Source: Maricaulis sp034659015 (lineage in GTDB: Bacteria; Pseudomonadota; Alphaproteobacteria; Caulobacterales; Maricaulaceae). From it: a stretch of DNA of 64,000 nt. The notes under the pieces are model-generated. The model was not told the DNA's origin. It worked only from the letters and a program-made list of their open reading frames with translations, and made no database searches. Below, piece after piece: positions 42,353-49,796 of this stretch; position 1 is the first letter of the stretch, and every line of letters starts with the position of its first letter. Where the stretch lies: contig JAYEGL010000002.1 of the NCBI GenBank assembly GCA_034659015.1, forward strand, positions 1 through 64,000, written 5' to 3'. A program made the position numbers and the translations under genes.

Positions 42353-42669
42353 GCCTGATTGTCACCATGGCCGACAGCGTGCCGGACCGGGAGATCGACC
42401 GCGTGGTCGGTATCGCCCGCGGCAATGTCGTGCGTGCCCGCTTCTTCGGCCGTGATTTTATCGCGGGTCTGCGCAATATCGTCGGCGGGGAAGTTCCCGA
42501 ATACACCGACCTTCTCTCCGAGGCCCGCGAAACGGCCCTCGACCGTATGGCCAGGCATGCCGAGGAGCTCGGCGCGGACGCCGTCGTCACCGTCCGCCTG
42601 TCGACCTCGGCCGTCATGGAAGGCGCTGCGGAAATTCTGGCCTATGGAACGGCGGTTAAACTGAAATGA
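42349..42669 (+). CDS. YbjQ/UPF0145 family protein
   Basis: The 106-residue protein has V-V-G-I-A-R-G-N-V-V-R-A (about 19-30), L-L-S-E-A-R-E-T-A-L-D-R-M (about 54-66) and A-D-A-V-V-T-V-R (about 76-83), the pattern of YbjQ, which forms a pentameric ring. The function is unknown. ATG overlaps the previous stop and its TGA overlaps the lepB ATG. Confidence 0.9.
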   Translation: MSLIVTMADSVPDREIDRVVGIARGNVVRARFFGRDFIAGLRNIVGGEVPEYTDLLSEARETALDRMARHAEELGADAVVTVRLSTSAVMEGAAEILAYGTAVKLK

Positions 42670-43430
42670 CACCCCTCATGAAGCGTCTCGCCAACCGGGC
42701 GGCGAGCGAGATCCTCGAAACCCTCCGCTTCGTTGCGGGCGTGGCCGCCGTCTGGCTGGGCCTGGTCACCGTCGGTTTCGCGGCCTTTCACATTCCCTCT
42801 GAAAGCATGCAGCCCTCGCTGGAAGTGGGCGATCGCGTGCTGGTTTCGAAATGGGCCTACGGCTATTCCGTGCACTCCCTGCCGCTGGGGATCGGCTATC
42901 TGATGCCGGACAACTGGGATGGCCGGATCGCCTGGCACAATCCGCAGCGCGGCGATGTCGTCGTCTTCCGCGACGAGCGCCAGTCGCCGCCGCGCAATCT
43001 GATCAAGCGGGTGATCGGTATCGAGGGCGATGTCATCGAGATGCGCCAGGGCCAGCTCTATCTCAACGGCGAACCGGTGCCGCGCGAATTCGAGGAGGTG
43101 CGCTCCTATCGCGAACACCCCTCCCGGCAGGTCGTGACGGCAACCCATTACACCGAAGTCCTGCCCGGCGGCCGCGAGCACGCCATCTACGAACAGTCCG
43201 ACAATGCACCGCTGGACAGTTACGGGCCCGTGACCGTGCGTCCGGGCACCGTGTTCGTGATGGGCGACAATCGCGACGCGTCGAACGACAGTCGCGCCCC
43301 GACGGGCCCGGGCCTGGTGCCGCTGGAGAATGTCGTCGGCCGGGCGGAAACCGTGCTTTTCACTTTCGAACGCTGCCGCCGCGAAGAGGGCCTCTATTGT
43401 CCGCGCGGCCGCGTCTGGCGCGGGCTCTGA
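42666..43430 (+). CDS. lepB: signal peptidase I, copy 1
   Basis: The 254-residue protein has one N-terminal membrane helix (about 22-42) and the catalytic domain outside the membrane. The nucleophile is Ser47 in P-S-E-S-M-Q-P-S-L and the general base Lys lies in N-L-I-K-R-V-I-G-I-E-G-D (about 112-123). G-D-N-R-D-A-S-N-D-S-R is box E. It cleaves Sec signal peptides. It is followed 4 bp later by a second copy. Confidence 0.93.
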   Translation: MTPLMKRLANRAASEILETLRFVAGVAAVWLGLVTVGFAAFHIPSESMQPSLEVGDRVLVSKWAYGYSVHSLPLGIGYLMPDNWDGRIAWHNPQRGDVVVFRDERQSPPRNLIKRVIGIEGDVIEMRQGQLYLNGEPVPREFEEVRSYREHPSRQVVTATHYTEVLPGGREHAIYEQSDNAPLDSYGPVTVRPGTVFVMGDNRDASNDSRAPTGPGLVPLENVVGRAETVLFTFERCRREEGLYCPRGRVWRGL

Positions 43431-43434
43431 GGTG

Positions 43435-44208
43435 ATGAAGCGGCTCACCCGCCGGCGCCTGCGCGTTCATGCGGCCCGGCTGTCCGCCGATCTGGCCGAT
43501 GCGGTGAACACGCTGGCCGGGGTGGCGGCGGTGTGGTTCGGCTTCACCTCGCTGGCCTTCGCCACCTACTACATCCCGTCGGAAAGCATGCAGCCCTCGC
43601 TGGAAGTGGGCGACCGGATCGTCGTGTCCAAATGGGCCTACGGCTATTCGCGCCACACCCTGCCGCTGGGGCTGGGCAATCTCCTGCCGGACAGCTGGGA
43701 CGGCCGGATCGGCTGGGCCAGCCCGCGGCGCGGCGATGTCGTGGTGCTGTGGGACGACCGCCAGGACCTGACTCTGATCAAGCGCGTGATCGGCCTGCCT
43801 GGCGATATTGTCGCCGTGCGCGGCGGCCGGCTCTTCCTCAATGTCCAGCGCGTGGAACGTGCCGCCGTCGAGGATCGCCGCTATCGCGAGGATGGCGGCT
43901 ATAACGACGTCGTGTCCGTGCGCCTGTTCGAAGAGGACCTGCCGGAGGGCCGGGTCCATCCGATCTACGAGCGCGGCGACGATCGCTGGCTCGACGATTT
44001 CGGCCCCGCCGTCGTGCCGGCCGGCCATGTCTTCCTGATGGGCGACAATCGCGACAATTCCGTCGACAGCCGCGCGCCGGAAGGGCCGGGTTTCGTGCCC
44101 TTCGAGAATATTATCGGCCGCGCCGAGACCGTGCTCTACACGTTCGAGCACTGCCGCCGGGAGGACGGGCTGTACTGTCCGAACGGACGGGTCTGGCGCG
44201 GGCTTTGA
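43435..44208 (+). CDS. lepB: signal peptidase I, copy 2
   Basis: The 257-residue tandem paralogue of the gene before it has the same P-S-E-S-M (Ser51), L-I-K-R-V-I-G-L-P-G-D and G-D-N-R-D-N-S-V-D-S-R boxes, and the same C-terminal C-R-R-E-D-G-L-Y-C-P-N-G-R-V-W-R-G-L. The middle region (about 130-190) differs most, suggesting altered substrate preference. ATG at 43435 is used; a GTG one codon earlier is possible. The duplication looks local. Confidence 0.92.
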   Translation: MKRLTRRRLRVHAARLSADLADAVNTLAGVAAVWFGFTSLAFATYYIPSESMQPSLEVGDRIVVSKWAYGYSRHTLPLGLGNLLPDSWDGRIGWASPRRGDVVVLWDDRQDLTLIKRVIGLPGDIVAVRGGRLFLNVQRVERAAVEDRRYREDGGYNDVVSVRLFEEDLPEGRVHPIYERGDDRWLDDFGPAVVPAGHVFLMGDNRDNSVDSRAPEGPGFVPFENIIGRAETVLYTFEHCRREDGLYCPNGRVWRGL

Positions 44209-44252
44209 TGGCGCTCTAGTTTCTTCCGAAGACATATCGGGGAGAAACGGCC

Positions 44253-45125
44253 ATGAGCCTCAAGGGCAAGACGATCTTCATCACCGGCGCCAGCCGCGGT
44301 ATCGGTCTGGCGATCGGCGAGCGGTGCGCACGCGACGGGGCGAATATCGTCATCGCCGCCAAGTCGGACAAGGCGCATCCCAAGCTGGAAGGCACGATCC
44401 ATACGGCGGCCGAAGCCATCGAAAAGGCCGGCGGCCAGGCCCTGGCCGTGAAGTGCGACATCCGCGACGAGGCCGAGGTCGAGGCCGCTGTCGAGGCGGC
44501 CGCGAAGCGGTTCGGCGGGATCGATGCAGTGGTCAACAACGCCTCGGCGATCTTCCCGCGCGGCACGGCGGATACGCCGATGAAACGCTACGACCTGATG
44601 CACCAGGTCAATGGCCGCGGCACCTTCCTGACGACGCAGAAATGCCTGCCCTGGCTGGAAAAGGCCGAAAATCCGCACATCATCGCGCTGGCGCCGCCGC
44701 TGGACATGCGCGGTCTGTGGTTCGGCCCGCACGTCGCCTATACCTCGGCGAAATACCAGATGAGCCTGTGCATCCTGGGCTGGGGCGAGGAGTTCAGGGG
44801 GAAGATCGCGGCGAATGCGATCTGGCCGCGTACGGCCGTGGCGACGGCGGCCATCTCCAATGTGCTGGCCGACCAGGAAGCCATGAAGAACTGCCGCAAG
44901 CCGGAGATCCTGGCCGACACGGCCTATGCCGTGCTCAACAAGCCGGCAGCGGACTTCACCGGCAATTTCATCATCGACGACACCTTCCTGTGGGACGAAG
45001 GCGAGCGCGATCTGGACCAGTATGCCTACGACCCGTCTCTGGAGCTTCTGCCCGACTTCTTCGTGCCGGAAGACGTGCCGGCGCCGCCTGGCGTGAAGAT
45101 CATGAACGCCTCGCTGGGGCACTGA
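44253..45125 (+). CDS. HSDL2-like short-chain dehydrogenase with altered catalytic residue
   Basis: The 290-residue protein has T-G-A-S-R-G-I-G (11-18) for NAD(P) and V-N-N-A-S (94-98). Tyr163-x3-Lys167 is in Y-T-S-A-K. At the position where HSDL2-type proteins have S-P-P-L this protein has Ala147-P-P-L, so the usual Ser of the triad appears lost. F-R-G-K-I-A-A-N-A-I-W-P-R-T and the C-terminal F-T-G-N-F-I-I-D are family features. The substrate is unknown. Confidence 0.85.
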   Translation: MSLKGKTIFITGASRGIGLAIGERCARDGANIVIAAKSDKAHPKLEGTIHTAAEAIEKAGGQALAVKCDIRDEAEVEAAVEAAAKRFGGIDAVVNNASAIFPRGTADTPMKRYDLMHQVNGRGTFLTTQKCLPWLEKAENPHIIALAPPLDMRGLWFGPHVAYTSAKYQMSLCILGWGEEFRGKIAANAIWPRTAVATAAISNVLADQEAMKNCRKPEILADTAYAVLNKPAADFTGNFIIDDTFLWDEGERDLDQYAYDPSLELLPDFFVPEDVPAPPGVKIMNASLGH

Positions 45126-45262
45126 CCGGCGGCGCGCCAAATACCGCTTGCATCGCGCGAAAATTCGCCAATATGGACATTGGAGCGTCGCACTCTGCGG
45201 CCGGGTCGCCCGCCGCCTGATCCTCGCCGGCCGTCGACGCGGCCGGCCGGAGTGTTGGACCC

Positions 45263-45673
45263 ATGCTTCTGGTCGAAACCTATCTTCAACCCAGCCCGCT
45301 GGAAGGGCTGGGCGTCTTCGCGGCGGAGCGGATCCGCAAGGGTGCGCTGGTCTGGGCGCTGGATCCGGCGACGGACCTGATCCTCACCGAGGCCCAGCTG
45401 GCCGAGCGGCCGCCCGTCTATCACGGTTACATAGAGCGCTATGCCTATTTCGACCGCGGGCTGAACGCCTATCTGCTCGACGGCGACCACGCCCGCTTCC
45501 TCAACCATTCCGGCGAGCCGAACCTGGATTTCGCCACGCCGGACGGCAGCGGGATCGCCCTGCGCGATATTGCACCGGGCGAGGAAATCCTCTGCGACTA
45601 CGGCCAGTTCATGCAGGATGTCGTGCTCTTGCCGGCACCCGTGCGCCTGGCCGCGATGCAACCGGGCGCCTGA
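45263..45673 (+). CDS. SET-domain protein (lysine methyltransferase-like)
   Basis: The 136-residue minimal SET domain has G-L-G-V-F-A-A-E (about 15-22) and the AdoMet/knot motif F-L-N-H-S-G-E-P-N-L (about 78-87). G-E-E-I-L-C-D-Y-G (about 106-114) carries the catalytic Tyr. There is no post-SET Cys cluster. Bacterial SET proteins methylate lysine in ribosomal or other proteins. The target is unknown. A GGGGACAG palindrome follows directly. Confidence 0.88.
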   Translation: MLLVETYLQPSPLEGLGVFAAERIRKGALVWALDPATDLILTEAQLAERPPVYHGYIERYAYFDRGLNAYLLDGDHARFLNHSGEPNLDFATPDGSGIALRDIAPGEEILCDYGQFMQDVVLLPAPVRLAAMQPGA

Positions 45674-45687
45674 AGCGGGGACGAAGT

Positions 45688-45724
45688 GGGGACAGACACG
45701 TAAGCACCTTACGTGTCTGTCCCC
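45688..45724. repeat. GGGGACAGACACG palindrome, copy 5 (convergent junction)
   Basis: GGGGACAGACACGTAAG and its exact inverse are separated by only three bases (17-bp arms). It lies between the SET stop (45673) and the stop of the convergent DJ-1/PfpI gene (45731). It shares the GGGGACAG end with copies 1-4 but has its own inner sequence. Confidence 0.9.
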
Positions 45725-45730
45725 ACCGGA

Positions 45731-46441
45731 TCAGGCCGGTTCGGACTGTTTCGCCTTCAGCATGTCCATGATGGCCCGGGCCAGCGGTTCGGCGGAAGCC
45801 GGATTCTGGCCGGTCAGGAGGCGGCCGTCACGCGCGACATGGGCGCCGAAATTCTCGTCATTGCCTTCGAACTCGGCGCCGAGTTCGCGCAGCTTGCTTT
45901 CCAGCAGGAAGGGCACGACCGCGTCGAGGCCGACGGCGCGCTCCTCCGCATCGGTGAAGCTGTTGACCCGCTTGCCCTTCACCAGCGGCGTGCCGTCTGA
46001 GAGTTCCACGCCGGTCAGCGCCGCCGGGCCGTGACAGACGGCGGCCACCACCGCGCCGGCCTCCCAGGCCTTGGCGATCAGATCGGTGACCGCCTTGGTC
46101 CGGGGCAGGTCCCACATCGTGCCATGGCCGCCGGGCAGGTAGATCGCGTCGTAATCGGTCGGCGTGACGTGGGCAGCGGGACGCGTGTTCGACAGGGCCG
46201 CCATGGCGGTCGGGTCGTCCATGAAACGCTGCACGGAGGCCGGACGCGCGCCCTCGCCATCGTCGGAACCGGGATCGGCCGGCGGCTTGCCGCCTGCCAC
46301 GCTTGCGATTTCGACGGCATGACCGGAATCGCGCAGCGCCCAGTACGGGTCGGTCAACTCCTGCCAGTGGAAACCGGTCGGCTTGCCGGTCTCGCCCAGC
46401 TTGTCGTGCGACGTCGTCAGGATAAGCACTCGGGATGTCAT
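45731..46441 (-). CDS. DJ-1/PfpI-family protein, HchA/glyoxalase III-like
   Basis: The 236-residue protein has the nucleophile Cys in A-A-V-C-H-G-P-A-A-L (about 133-142), with a conserved Glu near 17-30 and Y-L-P-G-G-H-G-T-M-W-D-L (about 97-108). These are the marks of the Hsp31/YajL-like type 1 glutamine amidotransferase fold, often acting on methylglyoxal. The start at 46441 (MTSRVLIL) is favoured. Confidence 0.88.
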   Translation of the reverse strand: MTSRVLILTTSHDKLGETGKPTGFHWQELTDPYWALRDSGHAVEIASVAGGKPPADPGSDDGEGARPASVQRFMDDPTAMAALSNTRPAAHVTPTDYDAIYLPGGHGTMWDLPRTKAVTDLIAKAWEAGAVVAAVCHGPAALTGVELSDGTPLVKGKRVNSFTDAEERAVGLDAVVPFLLESKLRELGAEFEGNDENFGAHVARDGRLLTGQNPASAEPLARAIMDMLKAKQSEPA

Positions 46442-46573
46442 GCGAACCTCCTTTGCGGTTTGCAGCCTGCCCATCCAGATGGGGCTGTGTGCACAGGTCT
46501 CAACCCGCACGGATGCGAACCGCCGGGCGCTGCGCTAGGATCGCAGACGGAAACACTGACCGGACGAGCCCCC

Positions 46574-47506
46574 ATGAAGACCACCATCATCGACAGCCCC
46601 GCCAGCCTGGCCCATCGCGTGCCGGACGGGCATCCCGAGCATGCCGGCCGCTATACGGCGGTGCGCGAGGCGCTGACCGGGCTCGATGTCGCCGAATGGG
46701 TAGAAGCGCCCCAGGCGCCGGTCGAGGCGCTGGCCCGTTTTCACTCGGTCGGGCATGTCGACCGGGTGCTCACTGCCTGTGCCGAGGCGGGTATGGAGGG
46801 CTGGGTCGCACTCGACCCCGACACCATGGTCTGCGACCGGTCGGCGCATGCGGCGCTGTCGGCTGCCGGCGGCGCGATGGCCGGTGTCGATACGGTGATC
46901 GGGGATGGCGAGGGCGCTGTCTTCCTGCTGGCCCGGCCGCCGGGGCATCATGCCGAACCGGACCGGCCGATGGGCTTCTGCCTGTTCAACTCCATCGCCA
47001 TCGCCGCGGCCCACGCGCTGGACGTGCACGGCCTGCCCTCGGTCGCCATCGTCGATATCGACGTGCATCACGGCAATGGCTCGCAATGCCTCGCCGAGCG
47101 CGACGAGCGCGTGCTGTTCGCCTCGCTGCACCAGTCGCCGCTCTATCCGGGCACGGGGCATCGCGGCGAGACCGGGCTTAACGGCAATGTGGTCAATGTG
47201 CCGCTGGAAGAAGGCACGGCCGGCGACGCCTGGCGCGCCGCCTTCGATGCCGAGATCATGCCGGCGCTGGAGCGGGACAAGCCGGCCCTGATCCTGGTCT
47301 CCGCCGGCTTCGATGCGCATGCGGACGATCCGATCGGCGGGCTGGGCCTGGTCGAGGACGACTATGCCTGGGCGGCGGGACGGCTGGCTGATGCGGCGTC
47401 GGAATTTGCGTATTCCCGGCTTGTCTCGGTGCTGGAGGGCGGATACGACTGCCCGGCACTGGGCCGGTCCGCCGCGGCATTCGTCCGCGCGCTCGCCCGG
47501 GCCTGA
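46574..47506 (+). CDS. histone deacetylase-like amidohydrolase
   Basis: The 310-residue protein has arginase-fold zinc ligands: V-D-I-D-V-H-H-G-N-G-S (about 159-169, Asp and His) and G-F-D-A-H-A-D-D-P-I-G-G-L (about 246-258). R-P-P-G-H-H-A-E (about 122-129) holds the catalytic His pair. Y at E-G-G-Y-D is present. Substrates of bacterial members are acetylpolyamines or acetylated proteins. It is divergent from the DJ-1-like gene and 0.9 kb from the SET gene. Confidence 0.92.
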   Translation: MKTTIIDSPASLAHRVPDGHPEHAGRYTAVREALTGLDVAEWVEAPQAPVEALARFHSVGHVDRVLTACAEAGMEGWVALDPDTMVCDRSAHAALSAAGGAMAGVDTVIGDGEGAVFLLARPPGHHAEPDRPMGFCLFNSIAIAAAHALDVHGLPSVAIVDIDVHHGNGSQCLAERDERVLFASLHQSPLYPGTGHRGETGLNGNVVNVPLEEGTAGDAWRAAFDAEIMPALERDKPALILVSAGFDAHADDPIGGLGLVEDDYAWAAGRLADAASEFAYSRLVSVLEGGYDCPALGRSAAAFVRALARA

Positions 47507-47595
47507 GCGGGCCAGTTCCTGGTCCTGTCCGAAAAGGAGTGTCGGCGGTAACGACGGGGCGTACCGGCTGACGGCTATTCCCCCGCACGACCCCG

Positions 47596-48198
47596 ATGAC
47601 CCGTTCGCCGACCGATCTCCAGCCCGCCGCCCCCGGCAGCATCACCGTCGCCCGCCACGGCCGGCCCGATGCGAACCGCGAGCTGTGGGTCGACTGGCGC
47701 GGCTATGAGGACTGGTGGGACAATGAATACCAGCCCGCCGGCCTGGTGGCCGGGCAGGCGCCGCCGGACGCGCTGGTCCGCGCCGCGGAGGAGTCCCACA
47801 CCGTCTTCGCCAGCTCGCTCCGGCGCGCGATCGAGACCGCCCAGGCCGTCGCGCCGGATCGCGAGCCGGTGATCGACCCGCTCTATGTGGAAGCCGAACT
47901 GCCGCCGCCGCCGCTGCCGGGACGCTACATGGCCAAGACCTGGGGCGTGTTCGCGCGCTGCTCCTGGTGGATGGGCTGGTCGCGCGGCCGCGAGAGCCGC
48001 ATTGCCGCCGAGGTGCGCGCCCGCAAGGCGGCCGACCAGCTGATCGGTGCGGCTGCAGCAGGCCCGGTTGTCTTGTGCGCCCATGGCTGGTTCAACCGCA
48101 TGCTGCGGCCGCAATTGAAGGGGTCGGGGTGGGTTTGCGTGCGTGACGGCGGCGATACCTACTGGTCCTGGCGCCGCTATGAATACCGGCCGCGCTGA
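47596..48198 (+). CDS. histidine phosphatase superfamily protein
   Basis: The 200-residue protein has the R-H-G catalytic motif at A-R-H-G-R-P (about 19-24), S-S-L-R-R-A-I-E-T-A (about 73-82) with the second Arg, and the late catalytic His in C-A-H-G-W-F-N-R-M-L (about 160-169). W-x-D-W-R-G-Y-E-D-W is a subfamily-specific aromatic patch. The substrate is unknown. Possibly cotranscribed with the HDAC-like gene (89-bp gap). Confidence 0.87.
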   Translation: MTRSPTDLQPAAPGSITVARHGRPDANRELWVDWRGYEDWWDNEYQPAGLVAGQAPPDALVRAAEESHTVFASSLRRAIETAQAVAPDREPVIDPLYVEAELPPPPLPGRYMAKTWGVFARCSWWMGWSRGRESRIAAEVRARKAADQLIGAAAAGPVVLCAHGWFNRMLRPQLKGSGWVCVRDGGDTYWSWRRYEYRPR

Positions 48199-48265
48199 GT
48201 GCGCATCGGCGGCATTGCCGCACCCCCGTCCGCTTTCTATGCTGCGCCCGAAAAGAGAGGATGCC

Positions 48266-48514
48266 ATGTCCGAAACACCCCCGCCCGACATTGAAACCCT
48301 GAGTTTCGAACAGGCGCTCGCCGAGCTGGAAAGCATCGTGCAGCAACTCGAATCCGGCGAGGTCGAGCTTGAGAAATCGATCGCGATATACGAGCGCGGC
48401 GCGGCGCTGCGGGCCCATTGCGAGGGCAAGCTCAAGAATGCCGAGCTGAAGGTCGAGCGAATCGTGCGCGGCGAGGATGGCGAACCGGCCACCGAACCGG
48501 CCGGGCTGGACTGA
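48266..48514 (+). CDS. xseB: exodeoxyribonuclease VII small subunit
   Basis: The 82-residue helical protein has the family core L-S-F-E-Q-A-L-A-E-L-E-S-I-V-Q-Q-L-E-S-G (about 12-31) and L-E-K-S-I-A-I-Y-E-R-G (about 35-45). It forms the exonuclease VII complex with XseA, not in view. It opens the xseB/csaA-like/ispA/dxs run. Confidence 0.93.
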   Translation: MSETPPPDIETLSFEQALAELESIVQQLESGEVELEKSIAIYERGAALRAHCEGKLKNAELKVERIVRGEDGEPATEPAGLD

Positions 48515-48519
48515 TCGTC

Positions 48520-48885
48520 ATGGCGAAGGATACCGACGCGCAGGAACAGTCGTACGCCTCGATTGAGGATTTCCTCAAGCTCGACATCCGTGTGGGAACG
48601 GTGGTGCGGGCCGAACCCTTTCCCGAGGCGCGCAAGCCGGCGATCAAGCTGTGGGTCGATTTCGGCCCCGAGCTCGGCGAAAAGAAGAGCTCGGCGCAGA
48701 TCACCGTGCACTACGAGCCGGACGCGCTGATCGGCCGGCAGGTGATAGCCGTGGTGAACTTCCCGCCGCGCCAGATCGGCCCGATCAAGTCGGAAATCCT
48801 GGTTCTCGGCCTGTCGGATGATGACGGGGCCATTGTTCTGTTGGGGCCGGACAAGCCGGTGCCCAACGGCTCGCGCATGCACTAG
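48520..48885 (+). CDS. csaA: CsaA-like tRNA-binding domain protein
   Basis: The 121-residue protein is one tRNA-binding OB fold: F-L-K-L-D-I-R-V-G-T-V-V-R-A (about 18-31) then K-L-W-V-D-F-G (about 43-49), S-A-Q-I-T (about 58-62) and P-R-Q-I-G-P-I-K-S-E-I-L-V-L-G. Stand-alone proteins of this type are called CsaA and have chaperone-like activity with the Sec pathway in Bacillus. It is inserted between xseB (5 bp before) and ispA (9 bp after). Confidence 0.88.
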   Translation: MAKDTDAQEQSYASIEDFLKLDIRVGTVVRAEPFPEARKPAIKLWVDFGPELGEKKSSAQITVHYEPDALIGRQVIAVVNFPPRQIGPIKSEILVLGLSDDDGAIVLLGPDKPVPNGSRMH

Positions 48886-48894
48886 GCCCACGGC

Positions 48895-49782
48895 ATGGAT
48901 CATTTCGAACAGCGCCTGAACGAAGCGGCCGACCGGGTGACGGTGGCGCTCGATGCCCTCCTGCCCCGCGCCGAAGGGCCCGAGGCCCATCTCAATTCGG
49001 CGATGCGCTATGCCGCGCTGGGACCGGGCAAGCGCCTGCGTCCCTTCCTGGCAATGGAGGCGGGCCGGCTGGTCAATGCCGACGAGCGTGGCGTGCTGCG
49101 CGCGGCCTGCGCCCTGGAATGCATCCACGCCTATTCGCTGATCCATGACGACCTTCCCTGCATGGACGACGACGACATGCGCCGCGGCCGGGCCACGGTG
49201 CACAAGGCCTATGACGAGGCCACGGCGGTGCTGGCCGGCGACGCGTTGCAGTCGGTGGCCTTCGAGATCCTGGCCCATCCCGACACCCATCAGCGCGGCA
49301 GCGTGCGCTCGCGTCTCGTGGAACGCCTGTCGCGCGCCTGCGGTCCTTATGGCATGGTGGGCGGACAGATGATCGACATCCGGGCGGAAACGGAAGCGTT
49401 CGACATTTCCGTCGTCACCCGCATGCACCGGATGAAGACCGGCGCGCTGATCAATTACGCGATCGAGATCGGCACCATATTGCGCGAGGTGGAGGATCAC
49501 ATACGCCGGGCGCTGGAAGGATTTGCCCACGATCTCGGACTGGCCTATCAGATCACGGACGATCTTCTGGACGCCACGGGAGACCAGGCAGAGACGGGCA
49601 AGGCCACCGGCAAGGATGCCGGTCAAGGAAAGGCCACCTTTGTCACCATTCTGGGCGTCGACGGCGCACGCGAACGTTCGCGGCACTTGGCCGCACAGGC
49701 CAAGGACCATCTTGAACCCTTCGGCGCCCGTGCAGATGTTTTGAAAGAGGCCGTCGACTTCATCCTCGACCGGCGCTCGTGA
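48895..49782 (+). CDS. ispA: farnesyl/geranyl diphosphate synthase
   Basis: The 295-residue polyprenyl synthase has the first Asp-rich motif H-D-D-L-P-C-M-D-D-D-D (about 83-93) and the second D-D-L-L-D (about 221-225), with G-K-R-L-R-P (about 44-49) for the diphosphate. The residues before the first motif (A-Y-S-L-I) fit farnesyl diphosphate synthase. It overlaps the upstream region of dxs and is in the usual isoprenoid run. Confidence 0.93.
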   Translation: MDHFEQRLNEAADRVTVALDALLPRAEGPEAHLNSAMRYAALGPGKRLRPFLAMEAGRLVNADERGVLRAACALECIHAYSLIHDDLPCMDDDDMRRGRATVHKAYDEATAVLAGDALQSVAFEILAHPDTHQRGSVRSRLVERLSRACGPYGMVGGQMIDIRAETEAFDISVVTRMHRMKTGALINYAIEIGTILREVEDHIRRALEGFAHDLGLAYQITDDLLDATGDQAETGKATGKDAGQGKATFVTILGVDGARERSRHLAAQAKDHLEPFGARADVLKEAVDFILDRRS

Positions 49783-49796
49783 AAGGCTGGACGCGT

